Origin: Prolixibacteraceae bacterium
GTDB taxonomy: Bacteria; Bacteroidota; Bacteroidia; Bacteroidales; Prolixibacteraceae
Direction: 5' to 3'
DNA: 64,000 bases
NCBI GenBank assembly: GCA_021740385.1
Contig: JAIOZY010000002.1
Location: 117,209 to 181,208, forward strand
A program made the position numbers and the translations under genes. The notes beneath the pieces are model-generated. The model made no database searches, had not been told where the DNA came from, and saw only the letters and a program-made list of their open reading frames with translations. Shown piece after piece: positions 48,698 to 57,889 of this stretch (positions are counted from its first letter, which is position 1; each line of letters starts with the position of its first letter).

Positions 48698-49404
48698 TTT
48701 ATTGATTATCTACCCTTCAGCTTCCGCCAGCTGGCGGAGAGCCTGGTAGGTGTTGTTTGTTAATTTCTACCTTTTAATTTTTTAAATATTTCAATCTCTA
48801 AAGAACGTTACTACCTAACTGGCAGCCCTTGTTCCCCTCTTGGGAGGGGTTAGGGGTGGGTTTTCCCCTCCTGTGGAGAGCCTTCCGGCAAACCGGAACA
48901 GGTCGTCCCGGCTTGTCGGGAGGTTAGGGGTGGGTTTCCCCTTCCGCCAACTGTCGGAGATTAGGGCAAATAATTTTTTTCAAAACTTCTACCCTGTGGC
49001 CGATACAGCAGGCTGCCATTTTTCGGCGGCGGTTGATCGGCCTTTGGTTGTTTTGGCCTTTTATCCCCCGGCATAAATGCCGGGGCTACAAAATGATCGC
49101 CCCTACGAGGCTTTAGGTCTCAGCCAAAATTATGTTTTCACCATTTTAAGAACGTTAGTGCCTGTCTTGCAGCCCTGTTCTCCCCCTTGGGGGAGTTAGA
49201 GGGGGCCTTTAAAGAACGTCACTACCTGTCTTGCAGCCCCTGTTCTCCCCCTTGGGGGAGTTAGAGGGGGCCTTTAAAGAACGTCACTACCTGTCTTGCA
49301 GCCCCTGTTCTCCCCCTTGGGGGAGTTAGAGGGGGCCTTTAAAGAACGTCACTACCTTTTGGCAGCCCTTATTCCCTCTCCTTTGGAGAGGGTTAGGGAG
49401 AGGC
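48698..49404. repeat. Repeat block: head unit and four 65-bp units
   Basis: No gene is seen in these 707 bases. A partial AAAGAACGT unit lies near 48,800. A head unit starts at 48,998 with GGCCGAT and closes at 49,042 with ATCGGCC, then a CCCCGGCATAAATGCCGGGG-type palindrome. Four tandem units begin at about 49,148, 49,211, 49,276 and 49,341, each with AAAGAACGT (the first AAGAACGT), and units 1-3 with a CTCCCCC-(t/a)-GGGGGAG hairpin. The array ends directly at the stop codon of the next leftward gene. Confidence 0.85.
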
Positions 49405-50841
49405 CTAATTTGCAAAATCAATATCATCCAAAATGATGGGTTTCGGATGGATCATGATAATCCGTTCGTCCCGTCCGCCTTCTATATCACTGTCGAGGAT
49501 CAATACCTCTACATCGCTTTCTTCGTTGCCGGCCGATGTTATCACTACCTTCCACGGCCGGTTTTCGGGTGGCAGTTCATCGTTAATAAAATTGTTTTCG
49601 ATGGCAATGATGTTCTGCCGATACGTTTGGTATTCCAATTCGCCGCTGTCAACCAAATTGCCGTTATAGTCGTATACTTCCCAGGTAAAGCTGTAACTGC
49701 GGGCCCCGTAATATTCTACAATGAACTCAAATACCTCATCGGGGATGAGCGATACGGCCGAACAGTTTTTAATGCCCGGTGTTGAATCGGAGAACATGAT
49801 GTAGGGCTGGTTGAAAATTTCAATCCACAAGGTGTCGGGCAGGCTTACACAGCCAAAATTGTCGATATATGTAGCTTGCCAGTAATACTGCGCGGCATCA
49901 AAATTCATAGCAACATCGATATTTGGCAAAAAGTCTTCGTATACCATTGCATCGCTTTCGTGGAACAATTGCCAGTGCCACGATTGCGGGTTTACGCCCC
50001 GGTCGAGCAACGAGTAGTTGCGGGTATGGCCGCGTGTAACTTCCTGGTTGGAGGGGAATATTTGCGGTGGCGGCGGTTGCACATGCCCGATAACGGTATG
50101 ATCGGGGAAATCGGGTAAAATATCACCGGGAACACCCCCGCTCGAGGCTTCGAGAAGCTGGTAATAAATGACTGTGTCGGATGTAATGCCGCTCATGCCG
50201 TCAACAAGGAATGACACGTTGTTTATTTCGCCGTCGCCGTCCCAGTCATAAAGGTCGTCGCTGGTGATGTGCATGTTTTGGGTTTCCCCGTTCAGTGCAT
50301 ACACGATGTCGTAGGGCGGCATGCCCTCAATTTCGAGGAAGACGCGGGCGCTGTCGTCGTACGAGCATATAATGGTTTCGTTGGCGAGGAAGCGCACTTT
50401 GGGCGGTGCCGATATTTTGATGCGCATGCCACGGTACTTGCCAAAGTCTTTCGAGCTTCGCTCGCAGCCATCGGCCGAAATTTCCCATACGTAAACATAG
50501 CCCGTATCAAGCGCCGTACCAATGTCCCAGCGCACGAACATGGATGTGTGGTTACGTGCATTGCCCACCACGGTATCGGTAAGCCCGTCGCCGGCCATCA
50601 TGGTGGCTTCGGCATCGTGATAAAGCATTCCGCCCGATACTTTCCATACAAAACGCGAGGGCAGGCGGTAGTTTTCGTCACCCGGAACCTGGTAACGATG
50701 AACCGACCAGTTCACCACGCTGTCTAACGGCCATGTGGGATTTGGAATGGGAACCCGTTGGGCAAAGGCAGCCTGAACGGCCATAAATAGTATGGTCGCG
50801 ATCATGAAGGTTTTTATGTTTATGTACCGTTTCATCTGCAT
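49405..50841 (-). CDS. Secreted family protein A (PKD-like module, Cys-led C-domain)
   Basis: A 478-residue exported protein (signal to A-A-F-A-Q). The shared module is clear: H-R-Y-Q-V-P-G-D-x-N-Y ... S-R-F-V-W, then Cys in A-D-G-C-E-R-S-S and a second Cys in I-I-C-S-Y-D-D. Further PKD-like strands follow, ending I-H-P-K-P-I-I-L-D-D. Its module is closest to that of the gene just to the right. It has no T9SS sorting domain, so it may reach the periplasm or outer membrane only. The start may be 50,841 or the ATG two codons in. Confidence 0.78.
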   Translation of the reverse strand: MQMKRYINIKTFMIATILFMAVQAAFAQRVPIPNPTWPLDSVVNWSVHRYQVPGDENYRLPSRFVWKVSGGMLYHDAEATMMAGDGLTDTVVGNARNHTSMFVRWDIGTALDTGYVYVWEISADGCERSSKDFGKYRGMRIKISAPPKVRFLANETIICSYDDSARVFLEIEGMPPYDIVYALNGETQNMHITSDDLYDWDGDGEINNVSFLVDGMSGITSDTVIYYQLLEASSGGVPGDILPDFPDHTVIGHVQPPPPQIFPSNQEVTRGHTRNYSLLDRGVNPQSWHWQLFHESDAMVYEDFLPNIDVAMNFDAAQYYWQATYIDNFGCVSLPDTLWIEIFNQPYIMFSDSTPGIKNCSAVSLIPDEVFEFIVEYYGARSYSFTWEVYDYNGNLVDSGELEYQTYRQNIIAIENNFINDELPPENRPWKVVITSAGNEESDVEVLILDSDIEGGRDERIIMIHPKPIILDDIDFAN

Positions 50842-50931
50842 TTACTGGTCACTGGTTACTGGTCATTAGTCACTGGTCTCATGTCTCAATTCTCACAGTC
50901 TCATTGTCTCACACTTTCACCGTCTTACTTA
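50842..50931. repeat. Short degenerate microsatellite
   Basis: The 90-base gap is built of imperfect repeats of ACTGGTC/ACTGGTT-like and TCTCA/TCTCAC words (50,850-50,925). There is no coding sign. Confidence 0.7.
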
Positions 50932-51789
50932 TCAATCCATAGTCATATCGCCTGTTTGTGGCAAGTGCAATATGGTGATTGTGATTTCGGGGAATTGCCC
51001 GTGGGTTGGTCCCAGTGGTGCAATTTTCCCTGTTGAACCAAAGTTGTCCCTCAGGTAATCGATCCCGATGGTATATTCTTCGTCAATTGCCACGTCGAGA
51101 TCCTGTACCCCGGGCAGGTCGAATGTGTATTGCAACGATGCATCCAGGTCGGTTTCTTCAATAACAACTTCCTGGTAATTAAAGGTGCCGTCCATATCGG
51201 GATAGGTGTACACGAAGGTGTACGGGTACGAATTACTTTGCAGCTCGTTAAACTGCACGGTAACGGCGTATTCCTGGTCGGCGCATTCGTCGCGTGTACC
51301 AACGAGGAACCATATTTCAGGCGGAACCTGAATGACGTGCTTGTACCCCGTTATCTGGTCGGCAATAATACAGTTGTCGAAACTGCGCTCGTACACGGCA
51401 ATGTAGCCGTAGTTGCCGCCCGTTCCGTCGTTCCAGCGCACCCATATTTCAGAGGCGTTGTTTGCATCGCCGGCAAGTTCGAGGTAGCTGCCGTCGCCCA
51501 GCGGGTTTGTTCCTGCCGCGGGGGTCCAGGTATCGGTTGCCGGGTCGTAGGTGCCCAGTGTACCGTTTTCAACATACCACACGAAGGTGGAGGCCTCTTC
51601 ATAATTGATATCGCCCTCGACCGAGTAGCGGTGGTACGAGCTTTCGACCACCGGCGTTTCCGGCAGCTTTGCCGGGTCGTCGAGGTTGGCGGGTACAAAC
51701 GGGTTGTACCCATCGGGCGTTTCCTGTGCCAGGGCTGCAATGCCGAGGCAAAGTAAAAACGCCATCCCGTAAATTTTTTTGTACTTCAT
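50932..51789 (-). CDS. Secreted family protein B
   Basis: A 285-residue exported protein (start at ATG 51,789, signal to A-A-L-A-Q; an upstream in-frame start at 51,813 is less likely). The module reads H-R-Y-S-V-E-G-D-x-N-Y ... S-T-F-V-W, nearly the same as protein A, followed by Cys in F-D-N-C-I-I-A-D and a second Cys in D-E-C-A-D-Q. It ends H-L-P-Q-T-G-D-M-T-M-D, the family C-terminal motif. No sorting domain is seen. Confidence 0.78.
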   Translation of the reverse strand: MKYKKIYGMAFLLCLGIAALAQETPDGYNPFVPANLDDPAKLPETPVVESSYHRYSVEGDINYEEASTFVWYVENGTLGTYDPATDTWTPAAGTNPLGDGSYLELAGDANNASEIWVRWNDGTGGNYGYIAVYERSFDNCIIADQITGYKHVIQVPPEIWFLVGTRDECADQEYAVTVQFNELQSNSYPYTFVYTYPDMDGTFNYQEVVIEETDLDASLQYTFDLPGVQDLDVAIDEEYTIGIDYLRDNFGSTGKIAPLGPTHGQFPEITITILHLPQTGDMTMD

Positions 51790-51819
51790 GATCTTATATC
51801 TAAAAAAATTCAAATTTCA

Positions 51820-52020
51820 GATTCTCTTTTTCGGAGTGCTCTTTATGCTCTTGTGTCATATCGAACGAAGCGACCTTCACTTCTGTGTCATTTCGATCCG
51901 CAAGCTGGCGGAGAGAAATCTGTTATTATGAAGGATTCCTCGTCGCAGCGCTTCCCTCGGAATGACACGCTTTTACGAATGACACCCTTTTCGGAGTGAA
52001 CACTCTTTTCTCTTTCACAG
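51820..52020. repeat. GTCATTTCGA-type interspersed repeat
   Basis: It carries TGTGTCATTTCGATCCGC, CTGGCGGAGAGAAATCTG and closing CGGAATGACAC words in opposite orientation, forming a long imperfect inverted repeat. The same element recurs at 53,413-53,740, 54,715-55,018, 55,345-55,460 and 56,935-57,860. Confidence 0.75.
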
Positions 52021-52025
52021 AACTT

Positions 52026-52229
52026 TCACCCAACACGAACCCGCTGTTCGCCCGGGCTTGTTTCTTCCATTTGCGTCTCGGTTACCCAGACAAGGTCATG
52101 GTTTTCCGCTTTGTTTGACTGTGCCGAAACATTTTTCGGTTTTTTTACAAACCAATAATGTTCTCCGCTTACATTTGCTTCAACAATGCGTTTAATCACT
52201 CTCTTTAATCCCTGCAAATATTCCTTCAT
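52026..52229 (-). CDS. Small GEHYWF protein 1
   Basis: A 67-residue protein (ATG at 52,229; a GTG codon precedes it). Residues 1-34 align without gaps to the neighbouring small protein: Lys13-Arg14, Ala18-Asn19, G-E-H-Y-W-F at 22-27, Lys30-Pro31, Val34. The rest is polar and ends R-V-R-V-G. There is no signal peptide, so it should be cytosolic. I do not recognise the family. It lies 44 bases downstream of its paralogue on the same strand, within the secretion block. Confidence 0.6.
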   Translation of the reverse strand: MKEYLQGLKRVIKRIVEANVSGEHYWFVKKPKNVSAQSNKAENHDLVWVTETQMEETSPGEQRVRVG

Positions 52230-52272
52230 CACTTTTCCAACTTTTTTCGTTTACCCAAAATTCGTTTACCCA

Positions 52273-52416
52273 TTAATTTTTCCGGCTGACTGTATTTTGC
52301 GTGTTTTTAATGTGAACATGTGCCGGTTTTGCCAAAAACCAGTAGTGTTCACCCCTGATGTTTGCCATTATCAGGCGCTTAAAAACAGCCAGCACTTTTA
52401 GTAATTCTTTTTTCAT
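52273..52416 (-). CDS. Small GEHYWF protein 2
   Basis: A 47-residue protein (ATG 52,416; a second in-frame ATG at 52,422 would add two residues). It opens M-K-K-E-L-L-K-V-L-A-V-F-K-R and has A-N-I-R-G-E-H-Y-W-F with G-E-H-Y-W-F at 22-27, the same positions as in protein 1, then Lys30-Pro31 and Val34. The two are tandem paralogues. The conserved His-Tyr-Trp-Phe patch suggests a binding surface. Function unknown. Confidence 0.6.
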   Translation of the reverse strand: MKKELLKVLAVFKRLIMANIRGEHYWFLAKPAHVHIKNTQNTVSRKN

Positions 52417-53375
52417 TTTCATTAAATTTTACCCCATTAATTTATTCTTCGTTTAAATTTCCCGTTTACATAAAATTTGCCTGTGGCCGATAAAGCGATG
52501 TGCCATTTTTCATCGCCGGTTGATCGGCCTTTGTTTATTTGTCATTTTTTACACAGGGCGTTGCCCTGTGCTAATAACTATAACCCTTACAGGGTATAGG
52601 TGTTAGCAAAAATGCTTTATCATTCATTTAAAGAACGTCACTACTTTCTAAGGTAGTTACCCAGCTCTCCGCCAGTTGGCGGATCGGGGGTGATGTGGCC
52701 GATACAGCGAGTTGCCATTTTTCAACGACGGCAGATCGGCCTTGGGTTATTTTGACCTTTTTAATCCCCGGCATAAATGCCGGGGTTACAAAATCATCGC
52801 CCCTACGAGGCTTTAGGTCTCAGCCAAAATTTTGTTTTCACCATTTTTAGAACGTTAGTGCCTGTCTTGCAGCTCTTGTTCTCCCCCCTGGGGGAGTTAG
52901 AGGGGGCCTTTAAAGAACGTCACTACCTGTCTTGCAGCCCCTGTTCTCCCCCCTGGGGGAGTTAGAGGGGGCCTTAAAGAACGTCACTACCTGTCTTGCA
53001 GCCCTTGTTCTCCCCCTTGGGGGGAGTTAGAGGGGGCCTTTAAAGAACGTCACTACCTGTCTTGCAGCCCTTGTTCTCCCCCTTGGGGGGAGTTAGAGGG
53101 GGCCTTTAAAGAACGTCACTACCTGTCTTGCAGCCCTTGTTCTCCCCCCTGGGGGAGTTAGAGGGGGCCTTTAAAGAACGTTAGTGTCTGTCTTGCAGCC
53201 CTTGTTCTCCCCCTTGGGGGAGTTAGAGGGGGCCTTTAAAGAACGTCACTACCTGTCTTGCAGCCCTTGTTCTCCCCCTTGGGGGGAGTTAGAGGGGGCC
53301 TTTAAAGAACGTCACTACCAATTTTGCAGTAACTGCCCCCCTCTCCCTGGGAGAGGGGTTGGGGGTGAGGCTTAC
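52417..53375. repeat. Largest repeat block: two head units and eight 65-bp units
   Basis: No gene is seen. Head units start with GGCCGAT at 52,485 and 52,697 and close with ATCGGCC at 52,529 and 52,741; the first carries an ACAGGGCGTTGCCCTGT palindrome, the second a CCCCGGCATAAATGCCGGGG one. Each leads into AAAGAACGT (52,630) or AGAACGT (52,848). Tandem units start at about 52,848, 52,912, 52,976, 53,042, 53,108, 53,173, 53,238 and 53,304 (period 64-66). The last unit diverges. Confidence 0.88.
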
Positions 53376-53412
53376 ATCCATTCGGACCTGAATGCAATTT
53401 GCCCTGTTTCAA

Positions 53413-53745
53413 ATTCTGTGTCATTTCGATCCGCCAGCTGGCGGATCAGGGTGACACGCGTTGATTCTACTGTCATCTTTGTATTGTGCCCAAAATTCAC
53501 TGGGGTTAAACCCTCAGGATGACACTCTCTTACAGGATGACGCTTCACTCTTGTGTCATCTCGAATGGAGCTTTGCGGAGTGAGAGATCTGCTCTTTCAT
53601 GAGATTCCCCGCCTCGCGGGACTTCGCTATGCTTTGCCTCTCTACGTTTGGAATGACACTGCTTTTACGTTGAGATTCCCCGCTTCGCGGGACTTCGCTA
53701 TGCTCCGCCTCTCTGCGTTCGGGATGACACCGATTTTCCTTTAAT
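53413..53745. repeat. GTCATTTCGA-type repeat cluster
   Basis: Several copies of TGTCATTTCGAT/TGTCATCTCGAA and their partner words GGAATGACAC/GGATGACAC, with GAGATTCCCCGC and GCGGGACTTCGCTATGCT segments repeated twice. It abuts the stop codon of protein C. Open frames across it are repeat translations, not genes. Confidence 0.75.
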
Positions 53746-53748
53746 TTC

Positions 53749-54600
53749 TTAGAACGTTTTTGCACCCGTGTACTCGATGCCCGTAATCGTGTATGCCATG
53801 GCCATATCCATGGTACCCGATTGCGGCAGGTGGTTGATCACACGTATCTGCAGGCGTATATCATAGCCCGAGTTGTTCGTGATCTCGGTATCGTACTTAT
53901 CGCGCACCGATGTGATGGTGAGCTCGTACTCGGTTGTCCGGTCAATTTGTCCGGTTGCCTCGGTTACCTGCAGGTAGTAGTCGTTTTCGGCTATATAGTC
54001 TATAACCATGGGGTTACCGCTGTTACCCGGTACCGCGGGTGTTCCCTCGGTAATGTTGCGCACATCGTAGGTGAGGCTAAGCGGGAAGCGGCTCTCGGGT
54101 ATGGGCACGCCTGCCGGCTTGTCCAAAAAGTTGAGGCCCACGCGCAGCGGCGCGTAGTAGTCGCCCATGGCATAGCAGTCCTGTGTTTCGGCCGAAGCAA
54201 ACTCCAGGAACATGTTGTTGGGCTCCAATTGTATGCTTATGGCACGTGTTGTTGAACAGCCGTGCGGGTTTGTTTCGGTTACCGCGAGGTGAACCAGTTC
54301 GGAAACAGTCCTGTCCATATCGTTGAAACGGACGGTTACATCGGTTTCAAACTGTCCTTCGAGGTAGTCGATGCTGCCAACCGGCATGGGGTTGAACGTT
54401 GCATCGTAGTAAGCCCACTCGAAGGAGTTGCCTTCGTGCTCGTCTACTTTAAAACTGTGGATTGAACCTTCGATGAAGATAAAATCCTGTGCAAAAGCCA
54501 TTGTGGCTGTTGTTGTCACGATTATGGTCGTGACTGCGAGGCGGTTTACAACCTTGTTGCGTAACCGCTTGAATGAAAAATAGTCCGAATATTTTTTCAT
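53749..54600 (-). CDS. Secreted family protein C
   Basis: A 283-residue exported protein starting at ATG 54,600 (signal to M-A-F-A-Q). An upstream in-frame reading to 54,717 adds 39 residues of repeat-derived sequence (P-T-P-G-P-S-P-W-G) and is rejected. The module is H-S-F-K-V ... S-F-E-W, then Cys in P-H-G-C-S-T-T-R and a second Cys in Q-D-C-Y-A-M-G-D. The family motif H-L-P-Q-S-G-T-M-D-M is present but followed by 16 more residues. No sorting domain. Confidence 0.78.
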   Translation of the reverse strand: MKKYSDYFSFKRLRNKVVNRLAVTTIIVTTTATMAFAQDFIFIEGSIHSFKVDEHEGNSFEWAYYDATFNPMPVGSIDYLEGQFETDVTVRFNDMDRTVSELVHLAVTETNPHGCSTTRAISIQLEPNNMFLEFASAETQDCYAMGDYYAPLRVGLNFLDKPAGVPIPESRFPLSLTYDVRNITEGTPAVPGNSGNPMVIDYIAENDYYLQVTEATGQIDRTTEYELTITSVRDKYDTEITNNSGYDIRLQIRVINHLPQSGTMDMAMAYTITGIEYTGAKTF

Positions 54601-55018
54601 TTTTTTAAATTTTAAAGCCCCATCCGGCTTTGCCACCTTCCCCCAAGGGGAAGGCCCCGGTGTGGGCTGTATTTCAATTAATTTTTTCACTGCCTTTTCG
54701 GGCAGGTTTTGTGTCATTTCACTTTCTGTGTCATTTCGATCCCGATGTATATCGGGAGAGAAATCTGTTCGTCTAATGATGAGATCCCTCCTAACGTCGG
54801 GATGACAATACTGTGATGAGATTTCCCGCTTCGCGGGACTTCGCTACGCTCTGCCTCCTTCGTCCTCGGAATGACACTCTTTTTTCTTTTGTGTCATCTC
54901 GAACGGAGCTTCGCGGAGAGAGATCTGTCCATTATAGAAGAGATTTCCCGCTTCGCGGGACTTCGCTACGCTCCGCCTCACTGTGTTCGGAATGACACCC
55001 TTTTTCGGAATGACACCG
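54601..55018. repeat. Repeat-filled gap upstream of protein C
   Basis: 54,630-54,665 holds an AAGGGGAAG/CTTCCCCC hairpin of the same style as the 65-bp units, placed in the 5' leader of protein C. 54,715-55,018 holds three GTCATTTCGA-type copies. No gene seen. Confidence 0.7.
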
Positions 55019-55303
55019 TTATATTTCATCATTTAAAAAGAACCTTCCGGGATTTTTGGAAGCAATTAAAGCTTCTTTTTTTTCCCGTCTCCATTTTTTG
55101 AGTTCTTTCTCCCGTTCAATTGCCTGGTCGATCTCGTTAAATTCTTCAAACCATACCAGGTAGTGGCAATTGTACCGGTGAGAAAACCCTTTTAGTTCGC
55201 CCGTTGTATGTTCGTATACCCTTCGGTGTAAATCGTTCGTGACCCCGATGTAAAGAACGGTTTTGTTCTTGTTGGTCATCATGTACACATAATAAGTATT
55301 CAT
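55019..55303 (-). CDS. Small GIY-YIG nuclease-domain protein
   Basis: A 94-residue single-domain GIY-YIG protein: Y-Y-V-Y-M-M near the start, V-L-Y-I-G-V-T-N-D-L-H-R-R-V-Y-E-H and a Lys/Arg-rich tail. This UPF0213-like group is common in Bacteroidota; biological roles are unproved. It is wedged between interspersed repeats, and its last codons lie at the repeat edge. It is not related to the surrounding secreted genes. Confidence 0.88.
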   Translation of the reverse strand: MNTYYVYMMTNKNKTVLYIGVTNDLHRRVYEHTTGELKGFSHRYNCHYLVWFEEFNEIDQAIEREKELKKWRREKKEALIASKNPGRFFLNDEI

Positions 55304-55766
55304 ACATACTTCGGTTTTTCATTTTTGCTTACACATTTCACTTTCTGTGTCATTTCGACGACGTAGGAGGAGAAATCTGCTTGTAACAAGGGATTCCTCT
55401 CCGCCAGCCGGCGGATCGGAATGACACCCTTTTTCGGAATGCCACGTTATTACGAATGACACTGTGCGGGTCAATAACCAGCGTATCCCTATCCGTTCCC
55501 CGTGCGGATAGCGCGCTATCCCGTTCTTACTCTGCAATTGCCGGACAGGAATGTCCGACCTGCGGGATACGCTGTTTCCCCTGTCAAACTTTTTTAGAAC
55601 TTATACCGGTTTCTCCATACCGGGCTTTACTACGGTCTCCCGTCTTTTGTCTTTTTTCTTTCGTCTTATCGCGCGATTAAAAATCACGCGTCCCAATCCC
55701 AAAGGCTAAAGGCCTCCGCCCCGGCAAGCCGGGACGGTGCCTGATGTATGTTTTTAGCCTTATGAG
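55304..55766. repeat. Repeats including a branched palindrome
   Basis: 55,345-55,460 is a GTCATTTCGA-type copy. 55,479-55,574 is a branched palindrome: outer arms CAGCGTATCCC/GGGATACGCTG, inner hairpins GGATAGC.GCGCTATCC (near 55,505-55,520) and CGGACA/TGTCCG (near 55,542-55,557). 55,668-55,690 repeats part of the 39,387-39,411 element. No gene seen. Confidence 0.75.
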
Positions 55767-56756
55767 TTATGGTCCAACAGTAATTACAGAAGTAGCCGGA
55801 GCTGCATAAATTGTAACATCATCAGATGTGTTCGCATCTATATTATTTGTGCCTCCAATGCGGTCACCCTGAGCACCTTCTTTATCCTGTCGTTCTTCGC
55901 CAAGTATTGTTCCAGTACCTCCATCCTCTTCATAAAGGGTAATATTCGTTGCAGTAACAGAATATACTATGTCATTATCATCACCCCATCTATCATTCCA
56001 GCTAATTGAAGTAGTTAAAATGGGACCACCGCCATCAATGGTTGAACTTCCTGTTGCAACAGTTTCAGCATTAAATTGCTGCAAGTCTCCAGTAGCAGAA
56101 CCTGTCCCGCTATATACAGCTGTGACAACATAATCGAAACCAATTGAAGCGTAAACAGGGTCAACATCAATATCCCCATCAAATGTAATCTGAACACTGA
56201 TATAACGGGTTGTTCCAATTGTACCTTGCTCTCCTTGCAATGTTCCATCAGCAGTTGCTGGATCAACAAGTGGTGCTGCACCATCATTTAAAGCATTGTC
56301 GAAAATGTAAGTTGCGTCATCATTATTGTCTCCACAATCGTCCCAGTCTGTTACTTCAGCACCTAGCTCAGTTGATGCATAAACCCAAGCATCGAAAGTA
56401 AATACATCAACATAGAAATCCCTGGTTGTTGTACAAGTTTCAGCACTTTCATCAACCACTCTGACAATGTAACTATCTGCTGCTTCGTCTGTCCATGTAA
56501 ATTGGAAAGTTGCTTCAGCTTGACCTGAGACATCGGTATAATCATCTGGATCAGCTGCAGTGCCTCCAGCATCTCTCAGAATTGACCAAGAATAAGTGCC
56601 ACCTCCATCTGTAGAAACAGTGTAGGTGTGTGTTGACCCTGTTACATGAGTTACAGGATCAGCAGCAGTACCCGTGTTGTACTGTCCCCAGGCATTTGTG
56701 CCCAGCCCTACTCCCAGGGCGAGCACCATCATAATTTTTAATACTTGTTTTTTCAT
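55767..56756 (-). CDS. Secreted family protein D
   Basis: A 329-residue exported protein starting at ATG 56,756 (M-K-K-Q-V-L-K-I-M-M, signal to N-A-W-G-Q); a start at 56,861 would put 35 extra residues before the signal. Module: H-T-Y-T-V ... G-T-Y-S-W, Cys in A-E-T-C-T-T-T-R, second Cys in W-D-D-C-G-D-N-N. It ends A-P-A-T-S-V-I-T-V-G-P. The body is unusually rich in Asp, Gly and Thr. No sorting domain. Confidence 0.78.
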   Translation of the reverse strand: MKKQVLKIMMVLALGVGLGTNAWGQYNTGTAADPVTHVTGSTHTYTVSTDGGGTYSWSILRDAGGTAADPDDYTDVSGQAEATFQFTWTDEAADSYIVRVVDESAETCTTTRDFYVDVFTFDAWVYASTELGAEVTDWDDCGDNNDDATYIFDNALNDGAAPLVDPATADGTLQGEQGTIGTTRYISVQITFDGDIDVDPVYASIGFDYVVTAVYSGTGSATGDLQQFNAETVATGSSTIDGGGPILTTSISWNDRWGDDNDIVYSVTATNITLYEEDGGTGTILGEERQDKEGAQGDRIGGTNNIDANTSDDVTIYAAPATSVITVGP

Positions 56757-57889
56757 AAGACTAACATTTTTAACGTTAAACATTGAATTTTCATTAAAAT
56801 TTTTAAGCCCCCTCCGGTTTGTTTGGCCGGATTCGGCTGTTGTGTAAAATTTTGTTTTCATACATTTTTAATTTTAAGTTATACATTAATATTTTAAGTT
56901 TCAATTTAATTCAGTTCAATAGTGCCTGAGTGCCTGAGTCTCCTTGTGTCATTTCGATCCCGATGCATATCGGGAGAGAAATCTGCTCTTTAAAGATGAG
57001 ATTCCTTCCCGATATCGCTATGCTCATCGGGACAAGCTGTCGCTTCGCTTCCCTCGGAATGACACGCTTTTTACAACTGTCATTTTCGCATTGTGCCCAT
57101 AAAAATGGGTTTCCTCTCGGAATGACACGCTTTGCGATGAGATCCTTCACTTCGTTCAGGATGACACCCTCCTCGGAATGACACCCTTTTTCGGGTGATC
57201 TCCTCTTCTGTGTCATCTCGAATGAAGCTTTGCGGAGTGAGAAATCCGTTGTTACAACAGATTCCCCGCCTCGCGGGACTTCGCTATGCTCCGCCTCACT
57301 GTGTTCGGAATGACACCAAGTCTGGAATGTCGTACTTCCATCGTCAACTGCTCTCTGCCCTGAGCCCTTTGCCCATTGCTCTGTGCCCTGCGCCCTGCGC
57401 CCTCTGCTCTTTGCCCTGTGCCCTGTGCCCTGTGCTCTGTGCTCTGTGCGCTGTGCCCTTTGCCCTCTGCTCTTCGCCACTACAACCTGACTGTTTCCGC
57501 AATTTCCATGCAACACCCTGTATTGCCGGGTTTTGGCCTGCAATGTGTCCCAATATGGGAGGATTGCGGGGCCGGTTTCCCGGAATGACACGCTTTTACG
57601 AATCACACCCTCCTCGGAATGACACCCTTTTACGATGAGATTCCTCCTCGTTCCTCGTCGGAATGACACGCTTTTTTCTTTTGTGTCATTTCGAACAGCC
57701 TGTCCCGCAATAGCGGGAGAGCTTTGCGGAGAGAGAAATCCGTTGTTTATTGAACAGATTCCTCGTCCTTCGTCCTCGGAATGACACGCTTTGCGATGAG
57801 ATCCTTCTCTTCGTTCAGGATGACACCCTTTTTTCGGATTACACCCTGCTTGGAATGTCTCCTTATTTTTCAAAATTTTAAAGAACGTT
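56757..57889. repeat. Long repeat-filled gap with microsatellite
   Basis: The 1.1-kb gap holds many GTCATTTCGA/GGAATGACAC copies (56,945-57,330 and 57,583-57,860) and a microsatellite at about 57,344-57,478 made of GCCCTGT/GCTCTGT/GCCCTTT words. Leftward open frames here are translations of these repeats. I see no gene. Confidence 0.8.

Noticed and set aside
52848..53370. Regular 65-bp periodicity suggesting a CRISPR array
   Set aside because: The whole unit is repeated with only scattered changes; there are no unique spacers between short repeats and no cas genes nearby.
53184..53522. 112-residue rightward open frame
   Set aside because: It is the translation of the tandem 65-bp units (P-L-G-E-L-E-G-A-F-K-E-R-H-Y repeated), on the strand opposite to the genes.
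56911..57873. 320-residue leftward open frame
   Set aside because: Its translation is made of C-H-P-E-R-R, C-H-S-E-D-E-G and R-A-Q-G-T words, that is, the interspersed repeats and microsatellite read in frame; it has no signal or domain.
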